This document shows, piece after piece, positions 7,972 through 17,252 of a stretch of 64,000 nucleotides of DNA; the first letter of the stretch is position 1; every line of letters starts with the position of its first letter. A program made the position numbers and the translations under genes. Below the pieces are notes generated by a model that did no database searches, was not told the origin of the DNA, and saw only the letters and a program-made list of their open reading frames with translations. This DNA is from Eubacteriales bacterium (GTDB taxonomy: Bacteria > Bacillota > Clostridia > Lachnospirales > Lachnospiraceae). The DNA is taken from contig JAUNPS010000009.1 of NCBI GenBank assembly GCA_030536575.1, positions 59,433 through 123,432 of the forward strand, given 5' to 3'.

Positions 7972-9375
7972 TTATTCCCGTAAATCCAAACATCCTTTAC
8001 AATGCCCGGAACATTTCCACAGCTCCTCCGCAACAACCGCCCACTTTTCCGCCTTCTCCACACATTTCTCACTATATTCCTCCGCCGTCTCCTGCGCCTG
8101 ATAATCCGTACTCTTAGCTTTACTCTCCTCCACCAACCGGGTCAGCGCACCGGGATTGTCCAGCACCGGACAGGGCCGAAGCAGGTTCTCATGAAACGGC
8201 TGATTCCGCCGATACCCCATAAACAGCGGCGAACGCAAAGCCTCCAGCAGCGTCTTTTCCCGTATATTTGAATCCGAGTAATGGATGAACGCACACGGCT
8301 CAATATCCCCTCCGGCATTGATATGCAGATATCTCCGGCCTCCCGCAATGCATCCTCCCCGGTAACCAGGGCCATTCTTCTCCTTATAGCCGGAATATTC
8401 GCCATCATTCCAGAAATCCATCGTAAAAATCGGCTTCGTGCTCCGGAACCGGCGTATCTGTTCATACATAAATTTCCGCTGTTCGGCCGTAACCATCAGC
8501 TCCGGCGCCGCCGCCTTCCCAACCGGCATATAGGTAAAAAACCAGCAGAACTTCGCTCCCCATTCCACCATCTGATCAAAGTATTCCTCGCTCCCCACAT
8601 CGTACACATTGACGCTGGTATAACAGGCGGAAATTCCAAACGGCAGCTTTTTTTCCCTCAGAATTTCCATAGCCCGCATAATCTTCCGATAGGTACCAGT
8701 TCCGCGGCGGCTGTCCGTAGATTCCTCAAACCCTTCGGCACTGATTGCCGGAACAAAGTTCCGAACCCGCAGCATTTCATCCGCAAAGTCCTCGTCAATG
8801 AGCGTCGCGTTCGTAAAAGCCGAAAACATCGAATCCGGATGAGCCTCACAAAGCCGGATCAGATCCTTCCTGCGTACCAATGGCTCCCCGCCAGTATAAA
8901 GAAAGAAATAGCATCCCAAGGCATTCGCCTGGTTTATGATGTCGTCCAGTTCCTCATAAGTCAGGTTCATCCGGTTGCCGTATTCGGCCGCCCAGCATCC
9001 GGTGCAATGCAGGTTGCATGCAGAGGTGGGGTCCATCAGGATCGCCCATGGAATGTTGCAGTCGTACTGCTTTGTCAGCCTGTCATGGATTTCTTTATGC
9101 TTGAGCGTTGCGTTGAGAATCAGGTTCTCAAATACGGTACGGCGTACCTCCGCATCCACATTTGTAAAAATGTCCAGAATCATCCTGTACCAATTGTTGT
9201 TCGGGTCTCCCAGAATTTTTTTGATAGCGGCGAGCTGGACGCTCAAAGGGCCGCCCTCCGGAAGGAACCGATCCATATACTCGCCCAGCTTCGGGAGATT
9301 TTCTTCCGGATTTTTATCAATATATTCATAAATTTTACGCAGTCCAATCGCCTGCAAAGCATTTTTCGTTCCCAT
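7972..9375 (-). CDS. Radical SAM protein with extra C-terminal cysteines
   Basis: This is a 467-residue radical SAM enzyme. The [4Fe-4S]-SAM motif is C120-N-L-H-C124-T-G-C127, followed by YTGGEPL. A second set of cysteines near the middle and C terminus (GGCIAGG, DIEPC, CPVL and a terminal CSGHCKGC) suggests an auxiliary cluster as in SPASM-type proteins. The start at 9375 has GGAGGAAAGG upstream; upstream in-frame sequence overlaps the next gene and is not conserved-looking. It lies with two small unknown genes (9465-10122) in one direction. No peptide substrate gene is recognisable; the reaction is unknown. Confidence 0.85.
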   Translation of the reverse strand: MGTKNALQAIGLRKIYEYIDKNPEENLPKLGEYMDRFLPEGGPLSVQLAAIKKILGDPNNNWYRMILDIFTNVDAEVRRTVFENLILNATLKHKEIHDRLTKQYDCNIPWAILMDPTSACNLHCTGCWAAEYGNRMNLTYEELDDIINQANALGCYFFLYTGGEPLVRRKDLIRLCEAHPDSMFSAFTNATLIDEDFADEMLRVRNFVPAISAEGFEESTDSRRGTGTYRKIMRAMEILREKKLPFGISACYTSVNVYDVGSEEYFDQMVEWGAKFCWFFTYMPVGKAAAPELMVTAEQRKFMYEQIRRFRSTKPIFTMDFWNDGEYSGYKEKNGPGYRGGCIAGGRRYLHINAGGDIEPCAFIHYSDSNIREKTLLEALRSPLFMGYRRNQPFHENLLRPCPVLDNPGALTRLVEESKAKSTDYQAQETAEEYSEKCVEKAEKWAVVAEELWKCSGHCKGCLDLRE

Positions 9376-9464
9376 TGTTCCGTTCCTTTCCTCCTTCGTT
9401 TCTGTCCGCGCGGAATATGCGCGTAAAAAATGGATGCCTGTCCACCTCCTTTCCAATGTCCCTT

Positions 9465-9836
9465 TTAATCGTGCAGTCTCTTCAGCAGCGGAATCAGCAG
9501 AAGCAGCACAACAATCCCAATGATCCCAATCACAATTCCCAAAACCATCTTCGAGAAAACCATACACAGGCTCATGCCGACTCCCAGAAGCAGAGCGCCA
9601 AGCACACCCAGCACCGTCGCGCCAATTGTCTTTCCGCTGACCTTAATGGGAGCCTTTCCTTCCATCTTCCGCCAAACCCCAACCGTAATCAGCATAAGTA
9701 CCAACCCGATCACGCCGCTGACAATTCCCTGATTCCGCATGCCCCATTCCGGCAGGAGCGCCATGCACATTCCCAGCGCGAAAAACACGCCGCTGATCGT
9801 TCCCAGAATCAATGCTGCAAAATTACTCTTCTTCAT
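9465..9836 (-). CDS. Small four-helix membrane protein, function unknown
   Basis: A 123-residue protein with four predicted membrane segments (about 6-26, 36-55, 71-93 and 97-119) and a short charged loop containing WRKMEGKAPIKVSGK. The start at 9836 has GAGAGGA upstream and begins MKKSNF. It lies between a radical SAM gene and the small repeat protein and is probably co-transcribed. I do not recognise a named family. Confidence 0.7.
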   Translation of the reverse strand: MKKSNFAALILGTISGVFFALGMCMALLPEWGMRNQGIVSGVIGLVLMLITVGVWRKMEGKAPIKVSGKTIGATVLGVLGALLLGVGMSLCMVFSKMVLGIVIGIIGIVVLLLLIPLLKRLHD

Positions 9837-9855
9837 TTTTTTATCCTCTCTTTTC

Positions 9856-10122
9856 TCAATTTTCTTTTCCCGGCACATGAGCTTTCTCCTGCGCCTGTCT
9901 TACCTGTTCCGCCTGAAGTCTCGCCTTAGCCTCCTCGACCGACTCCCCTTCACGCGTCAGATACCGGTCTACAAAAGCATCCTCAACTTTCCGATATCCC
10001 CCGACAACCGTTCGCTCGACCTTCTTATACCCTCCGACGACACTTTCCTCGATTTTCCTGTACCCGCCGACCACTTTTTCAGCGATTTCCTCGTTCGCTT
10101 TTACCAGCTTTGATTTTGCCAT
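9856..10122 (-). CDS. Small VVGGY-repeat protein
   Basis: An 88-residue protein, highly charged, built from three copies of a 13-residue unit VVGGY(R/K)K(I/V)E, then FVDRYLTREGESVEEAKARL. No signal or membrane segment. GGAGG precedes the ATG. It looks helical and amphipathic, perhaps a scaffold or regulator. Similar short proteins occur in Lachnospiraceae to my knowledge, but no function is known to me. It precedes the small membrane protein by 19 bases. Confidence 0.75.
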   Translation of the reverse strand: MAKSKLVKANEEIAEKVVGGYRKIEESVVGGYKKVERTVVGGYRKVEDAFVDRYLTREGESVEEAKARLQAEQVRQAQEKAHVPGKEN

Positions 10123-10230
10123 TTTGCAATCCTCCGTTTCTTTGTTTTGGCTTGTTGATCGTTTCTGAACGTATCATACAGCGGCTCTATTTCCGAATTG
10201 CTTAAATTGTGTTTATGAATTGTTAAAAGT

Positions 10231-10740
10231 TCACACAACCTGAAATTCAATCCGCTTCACACACGCCTGGCCGGAAAGCTCCTCCGCCAACTGATCCGGC
10301 AAATACAGCGAAGGCTGTTTCCTTAATTGAATTCCGTCTGCCAGCTCCAAAAGCTCGCTCACAAACTGCGAACAAAAATAGCAGCGCTTCCTTTTCCATG
10401 CAATGTGCAGCAAACAGAAGAAAACGCCCAGCCTGGTATAGCGATACCTCCCGGAAGCCGCCTCCATTTCCGCAAGCCGCTTTCGCATCCGCTGATAGCT
10501 CTCCTCCGACACCTCCAAATGAAACGCCGCACTCTGCTCCCGCAGCCGCCCTCCGTAACGCTTCGGATACTCCCGCCGAAAGCCCTTTCGATTAAAACTA
10601 TAGTAATAATCGCTTCCTTCCTCCAGGGAAACCGCCGCATGCGTATAGCCCCTGTTTCTGATGTGATACAAAAAGCTGGAAAACAAATCCCGGTAACCGG
10701 TAAACAAGACAACCACCATCCGTTTTTTCTGCTCTTCCAT
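10231..10740 (-). CDS. Permuted papain-like (YiiX/NlpC-type) protein
   Basis: A 169-residue protein with a YiiX-like arrangement: an N-terminal histidine motif THAAVSLEEG near 32-41 and a later cysteine in YFCSQFVSELLE near 120-131. This order, His before Cys, matches circularly permuted NlpC/P60 folds acting as amidases or lipid hydrolases (family knowledge). No signal peptide. AAGGAG lies 9 bases before the ATG. Moderately confident on the fold, none on the substrate. Confidence 0.6.
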   Translation of the reverse strand: MEEQKKRMVVVLFTGYRDLFSSFLYHIRNRGYTHAAVSLEEGSDYYYSFNRKGFRREYPKRYGGRLREQSAAFHLEVSEESYQRMRKRLAEMEAASGRYRYTRLGVFFCLLHIAWKRKRCYFCSQFVSELLELADGIQLRKQPSLYLPDQLAEELSGQACVKRIEFQVV

Positions 10741-10977
10741 TCCCGTGCACTCCTTTTCTTTTTTGAAAAGTATACGGCGGCTATATTTTCGCTAAGTTTC
10801 AATCCTGTTTCTGAAATATTAAAAAGCGTGGCGCCTTCCAATGAATTATCCGCCTCCATTTGCTTTGCCTGTCAACCATTGAAACCTGAGACTCTCCAGA
10901 TACTGCCGCCCGCTGTCCGAAGCAAAAAATACCTGCTACTCCAAGTATCCTGACTCGTTGCTCGCAGGAATAAAATA

Positions 10978-11009
10978 GAGGTCGATGCAGTATGAATTGC
11001 ATCGGCCTC
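10978..11009 (-). terminator. Terminator-like stem after the leftward operon
   Basis: GAGGYCGATGCA arms (12 bp, one G-T pair) around an 8-base loop, with TATTTTATT following on the minus strand. It lies about 150 bases beyond the reductase-like pseudogene. The 416-base gap 10741-11156 otherwise shows no convincing gene. Confidence 0.5.
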
Positions 11010-11156
11010 ATTTGCTTATAGTGATTTTGTATCTTATTCTATTTCACAACACTTCTTATATTCATTTTTCAGGTCGCCGCATAGAAACAATGCGCCGCCG
11101 TTCCGGAAGCAGAAATATGCTTCGTCAATGCCAACGTCCGTTTCCTCCCTGGTTCT

Positions 11157-11979
11157 CTATTCCAGATACCGTCCAGCGTCCCGCTCCAGGGCTCGCCAAA
11201 CAGGATACTCCGCACCGGTTTTGTCAAAAAATTGTTTGATATCCCGGTTCAGGGCGCTCATCTCTTCGATGGCATTCATGGCGTGGTCACTGGCGCAGAT
11301 CTTTCCCAGGCTGGTTGCGCACATAAGCCGGAAGAACAGCATGCATGTCCTGCGGTAAGACGTACTTTCATAGCCCGCATCGCTGGCCGGAAGAATCTTA
11401 TGCCCTGCCTGTTCGATTGCCCGGTAGCCCTCAACATTGGCATCCAGTATCCGTTTCAAATAGGCAGTATTCCCTTTGAGTTTCCGCAAATCGCCGTCCG
11501 TAAAATAACAGGCAAAAGCTACCGGCAGTACGAAAGCCGCGTGGCAAAGCAGATAGTCCTCCATATTGGGTTCGTAGGTCACCTTGTATCCGATTCCATT
11601 GAAAATCCGTCCGATCAGCGCTTTGTTCGATGGCGCGTCCTTCAACTGTCCAATGGAGATCTTTTTCAGATCAATGGAAACCACCCGCTCCGCCTCCCGA
11701 TGGCCTGCGGAGGACGCGAAAGCAAACAGCACATTCTTATCCGGCAGAAGTCCGGCATAGTAGGCGGCTCGGACATTGTTGCCTACAAACACAAGATTCT
11801 TTGTCCCGTTTGCCCGCAGGGTTTCCACCGCACTGTCCAGCTGCGTATAGCGCACCACGAGGAAAATGACGTCGTAAACATCATCCGGTTTCAACTGCGT
11901 GATGACCGGGATGCGGCTGACGGTTTCCCGCAGATGGATTGCATCCCAACACTCCCGCACCATAAACCAATATCCGCAT
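11157..11979 (-). pseudogene. Ketopantoate-reductase-like gene with N-terminal deletion
   Basis: A good ribosome site (GTGAGGAG) precedes an ATG at 11979 that encodes MRILVYGAGVLGC, the nucleotide-binding turn of ApbA/PanE-type reductases. This frame stops about 20 codons later. The rest of the protein (from RETVSRIPVIT to the C terminus ERDAGRYLE) continues in another frame to 11157 and matches the family's central and C-terminal parts, including GNNVRAA. About 30 codons between the two are missing. The gene is therefore broken by a frameshifting deletion. It is last in the leftward cluster with the ATC hydrolase-like and MBL-fold genes. Confidence 0.75.
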
Positions 11980-12067
11980 ATTCTCTTCTCCTCACGTTCA
12001 ATCAAATTCCCCGCGTCAAGCAGCGAGGTATCAAACTTTCAACGCGGCATCTATGCTCCGCTGCGTT

Positions 12068-12135
12068 TGGCACCAAACGTGCACCCCAGGCACAGTACCG
12101 CCAAATCTCCGCACAAATGCGGCTGCTTGGCTCTC
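12068..12135. repeat. Intergenic repeat, copy B
   Basis: Contains CACCAAACGTG, CCGCCAAATCTCC and GCTTGGCT in the order and spacing seen at 7877-7950, just downstream of the ATC-hydrolase-like gene. Confidence 0.5.
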
Positions 12136-12154
12136 CGCCCGCGGGATTTTTCTC

Positions 12155-12856
12155 TTACCAATTGCGGCGGTAACCCTGCTCGTCCACATACTCCGGGTGC
12201 GCCTTTGCATATTCGTCCCGGTCGCCGCAAACGGTGTAATCACACTTGCAGCCGTTCGCGCAGGTAGTCGTCCGCACCAGTTTGGCATGGATCAGTTCCA
12301 TCGCCTTATAATCAGGATTACACAGGGCCGGCATCACCTTCAGAAGACCATGCTGTCTTGCGAATTCCGCCACGGGACAAGCAGTAAATTCGTAGTAAAT
12401 GGGCTTGTCCGCTTCATAGGGAGCCACGGACATCTGATAGTCGCCCCAACGGCCGCATTTTTTCCTTGAGGACGCAAATGCCTGGTACATGAGCCGCTTC
12501 CAGAAGCGCTTATTACAGTCTGCGAACCGCAGCTTTCGGAAAGCAGGCAGGAACAGTTCGCCCTCCATTTCCTCAATTTCCGTCAAACTGGTCACTTCCT
12601 CGCAGACAGTATAATAGCTCATCAGGGCAATGCAGTCGTAGGTGCCGCCCACACCGTTGTGAAAGTTTTTCGTTCCGCCAAGGTCGGTGCGCCAATCGGA
12701 AAGACCGTCTATGTATTGCCGCTGTACCCGCTCCCAGATTTCCTCCCGCTGTTCCTGGGGATAGTGCAAAGCAATCTTCCCCTGAATCTGCCGCTTGCAG
12801 GGCCTGGAGTACAGCACATGGCAGGTTCGGTCAAATTGTAATTCGCTGTCCTTCAT
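12155..12856 (-). CDS. L-2-amino-thiazoline-4-carboxylic acid hydrolase-like protein
   Basis: A 233-residue protein resembling the ATC_hydrolase family, named after an enzyme of the thiazoline-to-cysteine pathway. Typical features are the N-terminal LYSRPCKR region, the central GGTYDCIALM with its cysteine, and a C-terminal cysteine-rich segment CANGCKCDYTVCGD. No signal peptide. Its start overlaps the stop of the MBL-fold gene by four bases (ATGA), so the two are translationally coupled. Many members of this family have unknown substrates; the name should not be taken as a proven reaction. Confidence 0.7.
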   Translation of the reverse strand: MKDSELQFDRTCHVLYSRPCKRQIQGKIALHYPQEQREEIWERVQRQYIDGLSDWRTDLGGTKNFHNGVGGTYDCIALMSYYTVCEEVTSLTEIEEMEGELFLPAFRKLRFADCNKRFWKRLMYQAFASSRKKCGRWGDYQMSVAPYEADKPIYYEFTACPVAEFARQHGLLKVMPALCNPDYKAMELIHAKLVRTTTCANGCKCDYTVCGDRDEYAKAHPEYVDEQGYRRNW

Positions 12857-13716
12857 TGCCCCACTCCACGCAATCTTTCTGTTCTTGCTTTTCTCTCAGT
12901 GTCGTCCGCCTCATCGTAGGCGTCATAGGGCGCGGTCGGGTCTGGAACCCGCTTTTTAAAGGGGGAACAAAGCTTGTCTTTATGCGCAAAGGCAAACTCA
13001 AAATTCTCCGTCCAGCCGGTGTGTCCGGTCAGGAACATCGGGCGCAGCCTCCGTGCGTTCAATTTTTCTTCCAACGCCGCCAGTGACCGCACCGCCAGCT
13101 TATTATCCTCAGCCAATCCGCTGATAAAGCTGTATCCGCCGTCCGCTCCAAACCAGATAGTGTCGCCGGTAAAGAGGTATTTCCCGTCAAGCAGATACAC
13201 CATATGTCCCCAGGTGTGGCCGGGAACCAGGAAACACTCGATTTTTATATCATTGATATAGAAAACCTGCTCATCCTGCAGCAGTTCCTTTTCATTTGGG
13301 ATCGTCACCTGCGGAAGCTTATAGAGGTGGTAAATCACTTTGCGGCGCACCTCGCCGGTGAGATAACGGTTTTCAATCTCTCCAATATACAGTTTCGCAT
13401 TCCGGAACAGCCCCGGGCCGTCCGCTTCCACCGCACCCACATGGTCGGTATCCTGATGGGTAATGAAAATGTGCTGTATTTCGGCGGGCGCAATGCCCAG
13501 CCAGCCCATTTTTTCTTCCAGCCGGTCATAGTTGTATCCGGCGTCGATCATGAGGGTGGTGTCTCCCTTGCGGTAGAAGAAGATATTCGCCACCCATTCC
13601 CGGACGCAGGCCACCTGGCTGTCGATCCAGCCGGTGTTCAGGGGCTTGAATATCCCGGTGCCCCGGTACATTTTACTCATGGATTTTTTCTGAAATTCCG
13701 TTGCTTTCTTAGACAT
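12853..13716 (-). CDS. Metallo-beta-lactamase-fold hydrolase
   Basis: A 287-residue MBL-superfamily protein. Metal ligands are visible: H87-x-D89-x-D91-H92 in THQDTDHVGAV, GHTWGH (H168, H172), GDT (D186) and a late GHTG. GAGGGAG precedes the ATG. Such proteins hydrolyse thioesters, lactones or beta-lactams; here the partner genes (methyltransferases, ATC-hydrolase-like, ABC exporter) hint at small-molecule modification or export. It is translationally coupled to the next gene. Substrate unknown. Confidence 0.82.
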   Translation of the reverse strand: MSKKATEFQKKSMSKMYRGTGIFKPLNTGWIDSQVACVREWVANIFFYRKGDTTLMIDAGYNYDRLEEKMGWLGIAPAEIQHIFITHQDTDHVGAVEADGPGLFRNAKLYIGEIENRYLTGEVRRKVIYHLYKLPQVTIPNEKELLQDEQVFYINDIKIECFLVPGHTWGHMVYLLDGKYLFTGDTIWFGADGGYSFISGLAEDNKLAVRSLAALEEKLNARRLRPMFLTGHTGWTENFEFAFAHKDKLCSPFKKRVPDPTAPYDAYDEADDTERKARTERLRGVGQ

Positions 13717-13800
13717 AGTTCTCCCTCATTTCTCCACGCTGGCCGGGGGGTAATCGCTCCCCTTTCCGCTTTTTTGACACCCACTGGGTTGCGGGTGTTT

Positions 13801-14597
13801 TCAAAGAATGGCATCTTTTTTTAATACGATAATTTTATTGGAAATGTTACGCACAAAGGGCAGTTTCCCCAATGCTTTGTAAACCGGTACAAATTCCGCC
13901 ATTCCTTCCGCGAGACTGTGCTCTTCGATATCCCGGAACCCCGGCAGAAGCCTGGCCAGCCTTTTTCCGTCCTTTACGCCCCAGGTAAACTTTGCATGGC
14001 TGCCTTCAATGGACCTTTCTTTGAAGTGCTTCGCCACAACAGGATTCATCGTTTCCACAAAGACAACGGCCTCCCGGAATCTCTCCCTGATCAGGTCGAA
14101 CATCCTCTTTACCTCCGCTTCGCTCAAATACATGGTCAGGCCCTCGATGACCACCAGCGCCGGAACATTGCTTTCTTCGATTTGGCCGCCCCAATCCTCC
14201 ATAGCGGACATGGCAATTTGGGATATGTCCCCATGCTCCGGCAGCAGCTTCTCCCGCACGGCAATCGTTTCCGTCAAGTCAAGATTATACCAATGCGCAT
14301 AACCGCTCATACGGTAACAGCGGGTATCCAGACCGCAGGCAATGTTCACCACGACTGCGCCAGGATATGTTTCAAGAAAGTTCCTGACCAGCCGATCCAG
14401 CACAATGGTACGGGCAATGACGCCGTTATGCATAGCCGCATCCTTATCAGCCAACGTGAAATCATAGTCCAACTGTTTGACAAGCTGCACGGCCTTTTCG
14501 TCCCGAATTGCACCGCGTGTCTGCGTTTCCTTGCCCGCGCATAGACGGTCTGCAGCATCGTCTCCGGCACGCCAAAAAGCGCCTTATCCCCGCTCAT
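13801..14597 (-). pseudogene. PPM1/LCMT-type O-methyltransferase with a one-base frameshift
   Basis: The class I SAM methyltransferase core is open from 14490 to 13801 (VVNIACGLDTRCYRM is the SAM-binding motif, then EGLTMYLSE). The true start is the ATG at 14597 after CGGAGG; it begins MSGDKALFGVPETMLQ, and its frame is lost near 14531-14534, where AAGGAAACG would have to be read one base out to give KETQTRGAIRDEKAVQ. Restoring one base joins the two parts into a normal roughly 265-residue enzyme. Either a real inactivating deletion or a sequence error. Its start overlaps the preceding methyltransferase (ATGA). Confidence 0.75.
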
Positions 14598-15300
14598 TGA
14601 CCTGCCTCCGCACCGCATTCTTTACGGCAGACAAACCATGCGATTCCCTTGACATTCCCCAACCTCACAGAGGCATACCGCTTCTCCAGCCGGTTTTTCA
14701 GGCTCTCCATCGTCTCATAGGGCGGCGTGAAAAACTTCATGGGCTGATAAAGGCGCCGGATGCACCAATCCGTCCGGCTATTTTTCCCCCCCCCGCTACA
14801 TAAAAGCAGCCACAGAACATTCCGCCGGGTTTCAGCACCCGGAAGGTTTCGGCATAGGCGGCTTCTTTATCCGGGAAGGCATGGAAGCCGTTAAGGGACA
14901 GTACCGTGTCAAAGCTGCTGTCCGCAAACGGCAGCGCCCCCACGTCTCCCTGCTGAAAACGGACATTCGCAAGGCTCATGCACTGTGCCTTTTCCTTTGC
15001 CTGCGCCATCATATCCGGCGAATAATCCAGACAGGTGATGTCCGCATGGGGAAGCGTCTGATACAGCGGCATGGTCAGCACCCCGGTTCCCACGGGCACC
15101 TCCAGCAATCGCCCGGAAAAATCCGCCTGGATGCCGGAAAGGGCCATGCGCAGATATTCGTCATTCTCTTTCTTACCCATGCCCCAGACCGCCCGGCAAA
15201 CCGCCTTTCCGGAAATGGTCGTGCAGGTAATCATCCCGTCATAAAAGCGGTTGCTTCCCGTCTTGCGGTATGCATTGCGGATGGTATCTTTTCGTTCCAT
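14594..15300 (-). pseudogene. SAM methyltransferase interrupted at a G9 tract
   Basis: The N-terminal 180 residues show a class I methyltransferase (LLEVPVGTGVLTMPLY motif I, DYSPDMM, FDTVLSLNGFHAF, RVLKPGGMF). After FYVAGG a run of nine G at 14785-14793 shifts the frame and the protein ends at 14737. With one more G, or two fewer, the frame continues as RRLYQPMKFFTPPYETMESL and on to a stop at 14594-14596 that overlaps the next gene's ATG. That perfect ATGA junction supports the longer protein as ancestral. Slippage at the tract, a mutation or a base-call error are all possible. Confidence 0.75.
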
Positions 15301-15352
15301 GATGCATCCTCCTCAACAAATCAGTGCCACTATAGCCCCGGTCAAAGGATTG

Positions 15353-15368
15353 GTTAGTATTTTCTAAC
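15353..15368. promoter_or_regulatory. Operator-like inverted repeat GTTAG-N6-CTAAC (site 1)
   Basis: GTTAG and CTAAC are separated by six bases, 53 bases upstream of the methyltransferase start. The same arms and spacing recur at 19081-19100 before the ABC exporter, so a shared regulator is likely, probably the nearby TetR-type protein (inference). Confidence 0.55.
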
Positions 15369-15509
15369 TCAAGGTCTTTTGAAAAGCCGCCCAAAGGCAG
15401 CTTTACCGGTTCAGCCGAATAGTTCCTGGCCAAATCTTTTCTTCTGATCCTATTGTACTGCTGACCATATGGTTTGTCAACTCCGGCATCCTCACCAAAT
15501 CCGTATTTT

Positions 15510-17252
15510 TTATCCCAGTTTCCACGCAGCGCTTTGCCGCTGCAATTCCGCCATCCGGCGGTAAAGACCGTTCTCCGCCATCAGTTCCGCGGGCGATCCC
15601 TGCTCCGCCACCCGTCCATCCGCCAGGACAACAATCTTATCCGCCGCCTCCACCGTGCGCATCCGGTGGGCGATCACCAGCACGGTCTTGCCTGCCAACA
15701 GGCGGGAAAGCGCTCCCTGCACTTTCGTTTCATTTTCCACATCCAGGCTCGCCGTAGCTTCATCAAGCAGCACAATCGGCGCATCTTTCAGCAAAGCGCG
15801 GGCAATGGAAATCCTCTGCCGCTCTCCGCCTGAGAGCCTCGCCCCATTCTCCCCAATCGGCGTGTCATAACCCTGGGGCAGCCGCCGGACAAACTCATCA
15901 CAGTTTGCGGCCTTAGCTGCGGCGCGCACTTCCTCATCCGTAGCGCCCCGTCTGCCCAGACGGATATTTTCCATCACAGTATCATCAAACAGCACCACAT
16001 CCTGAAACACCATGGAATAATCCCGCAGCAGCACCTCCGGATCTACGGTGGCAATATCCACGCCTCCCACCCGGATCGTGCCCCTGTTAATATCCCACAA
16101 CCTTGCGGCCAGCCGGGCGCAGGTACTCTTGCCGGAGCCAGATGGGCCGACCAGCGCCGTGACCTCTCCCTCTCTGGCGGTAAAGCTCACATCATGCAGA
16201 ACTTCCTTCGCATCGTAAGAAAATGCCACATGATCGAATACGATATCATGGCCTTTGGGTTCAAAGTTTTCTGTCCCCTTTGCAATGGGCGTGTCATAAA
16301 TCTCCATCATGCGGTCTGCCGACACCTGAGATACGAACATTTCCGCAATCAACGCCAGGCTCTGGTCAAAAGGCGCATAAACCCGCGTGATAACCAGCAG
16401 GAATAAAAACAGCAGCATAAAATCAATATCGCCGGAAAGGATCAGCTTTGCTCCCGCCAGAATCGTTGTGGCCACGCCCAGGCGCATGATCACGCTGGCG
16501 GCATTGACGAAAATGCCGGTGCCCAGCTCTCCCTGGATTGTCACCTTTTCATGGGCGTCGATTTTCCGATTCAATCCGTCCAGATACCGTTCTTCCTGAT
16601 TGGCCGCGCGGATCTCCCGGACATTTTCCAGTGCCTCCTGAATGCCATCGGATACCCGGACAGCCGCTTCTTTCGTCCGTTCAGCGCTGCGGGCGGCGAT
16701 TTTCCGGCTGCCAAACAAAAGCCCAAAGGCAACCGGTACGCCCCACAGGCAGGCAATAGCCAATCTCCAGTCGTACAGGAACAGGCAAACGGCGATGATT
16801 GCCGTAGAAATATAAGCGCCGTACAAATACCCCAGCACATGAGACCAGACATGTTCCATACGGTTCACGTCCCCCATGATCGTTTCTGTCAGATCCGCCA
16901 GATCCCGCTTTCCGAAGTATCCCAGGGGCAGCTTGCGCAGCCGTTCCGCCAGACTGAGGCGGGTCGCTTTTACTTCCTTATAAACCAGGCCGTAGGTAGC
17001 TTTATACTGCTGCAGATGGGTAATGAATGAGAGAATGGCAAAAAGAACTGCCAACCCGATGACAGGCGCCGCACCAGGCAGCGGACTGCCCTCCGTCAAA
17101 GTCTCCATAAAACCGCCCATCACAAAATACAGAATGCCGGCGCCGCCCATTACAATCAGATTGACGACAACTGTCCAAAAAGTACCTTGCTTCGTGTTTC
17201 GAACACCCTGATCCGTCAGCGCGTATTTCCGCTGAAATTCCTTGCCAAACAT
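15510..17252 (-). CDS. ABC exporter half-transporter (partner 1)
   Basis: A 580-residue fused permease/ATPase. Six membrane helices occupy about 25-310. Walker A is GPSGSGKST (369-377), the signature LSGGERQRIS, Walker B and D loop VLLDEATASLD, and the H loop IAHRM. Its start abuts the stop of the 600-residue partner without a gap, typical of heterodimeric type IV exporters. Substrate unknown; the linked tetR and methyltransferase genes suggest a drug or secondary metabolite. The catalytic glutamate after Walker B is present. Confidence 0.9.
   Translation of the reverse strand: MFGKEFQRKYALTDQGVRNTKQGTFWTVVVNLIVMGGAGILYFVMGGFMETLTEGSPLPGAAPVIGLAVLFAILSFITHLQQYKATYGLVYKEVKATRLSLAERLRKLPLGYFGKRDLADLTETIMGDVNRMEHVWSHVLGYLYGAYISTAIIAVCLFLYDWRLAIACLWGVPVAFGLLFGSRKIAARSAERTKEAAVRVSDGIQEALENVREIRAANQEERYLDGLNRKIDAHEKVTIQGELGTGIFVNAASVIMRLGVATTILAGAKLILSGDIDFMLLFLFLLVITRVYAPFDQSLALIAEMFVSQVSADRMMEIYDTPIAKGTENFEPKGHDIVFDHVAFSYDAKEVLHDVSFTAREGEVTALVGPSGSGKSTCARLAARLWDINRGTIRVGGVDIATVDPEVLLRDYSMVFQDVVLFDDTVMENIRLGRRGATDEEVRAAAKAANCDEFVRRLPQGYDTPIGENGARLSGGERQRISIARALLKDAPIVLLDEATASLDVENETKVQGALSRLLAGKTVLVIAHRMRTVEAADKIVVLADGRVAEQGSPAELMAENGLYRRMAELQRQSAAWKLG

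Noticed and set aside
10799-11011. 70-residue minus-strand ORF in the gap after the NlpC-like gene
   Set aside because: No ribosome site, and it spans a terminator-like stem; probably chance.
15301-15509. Small ORFs in the gap between exporter and methyltransferase
   Set aside because: They lack ribosome sites and overlap the operator; no protein-like composition.
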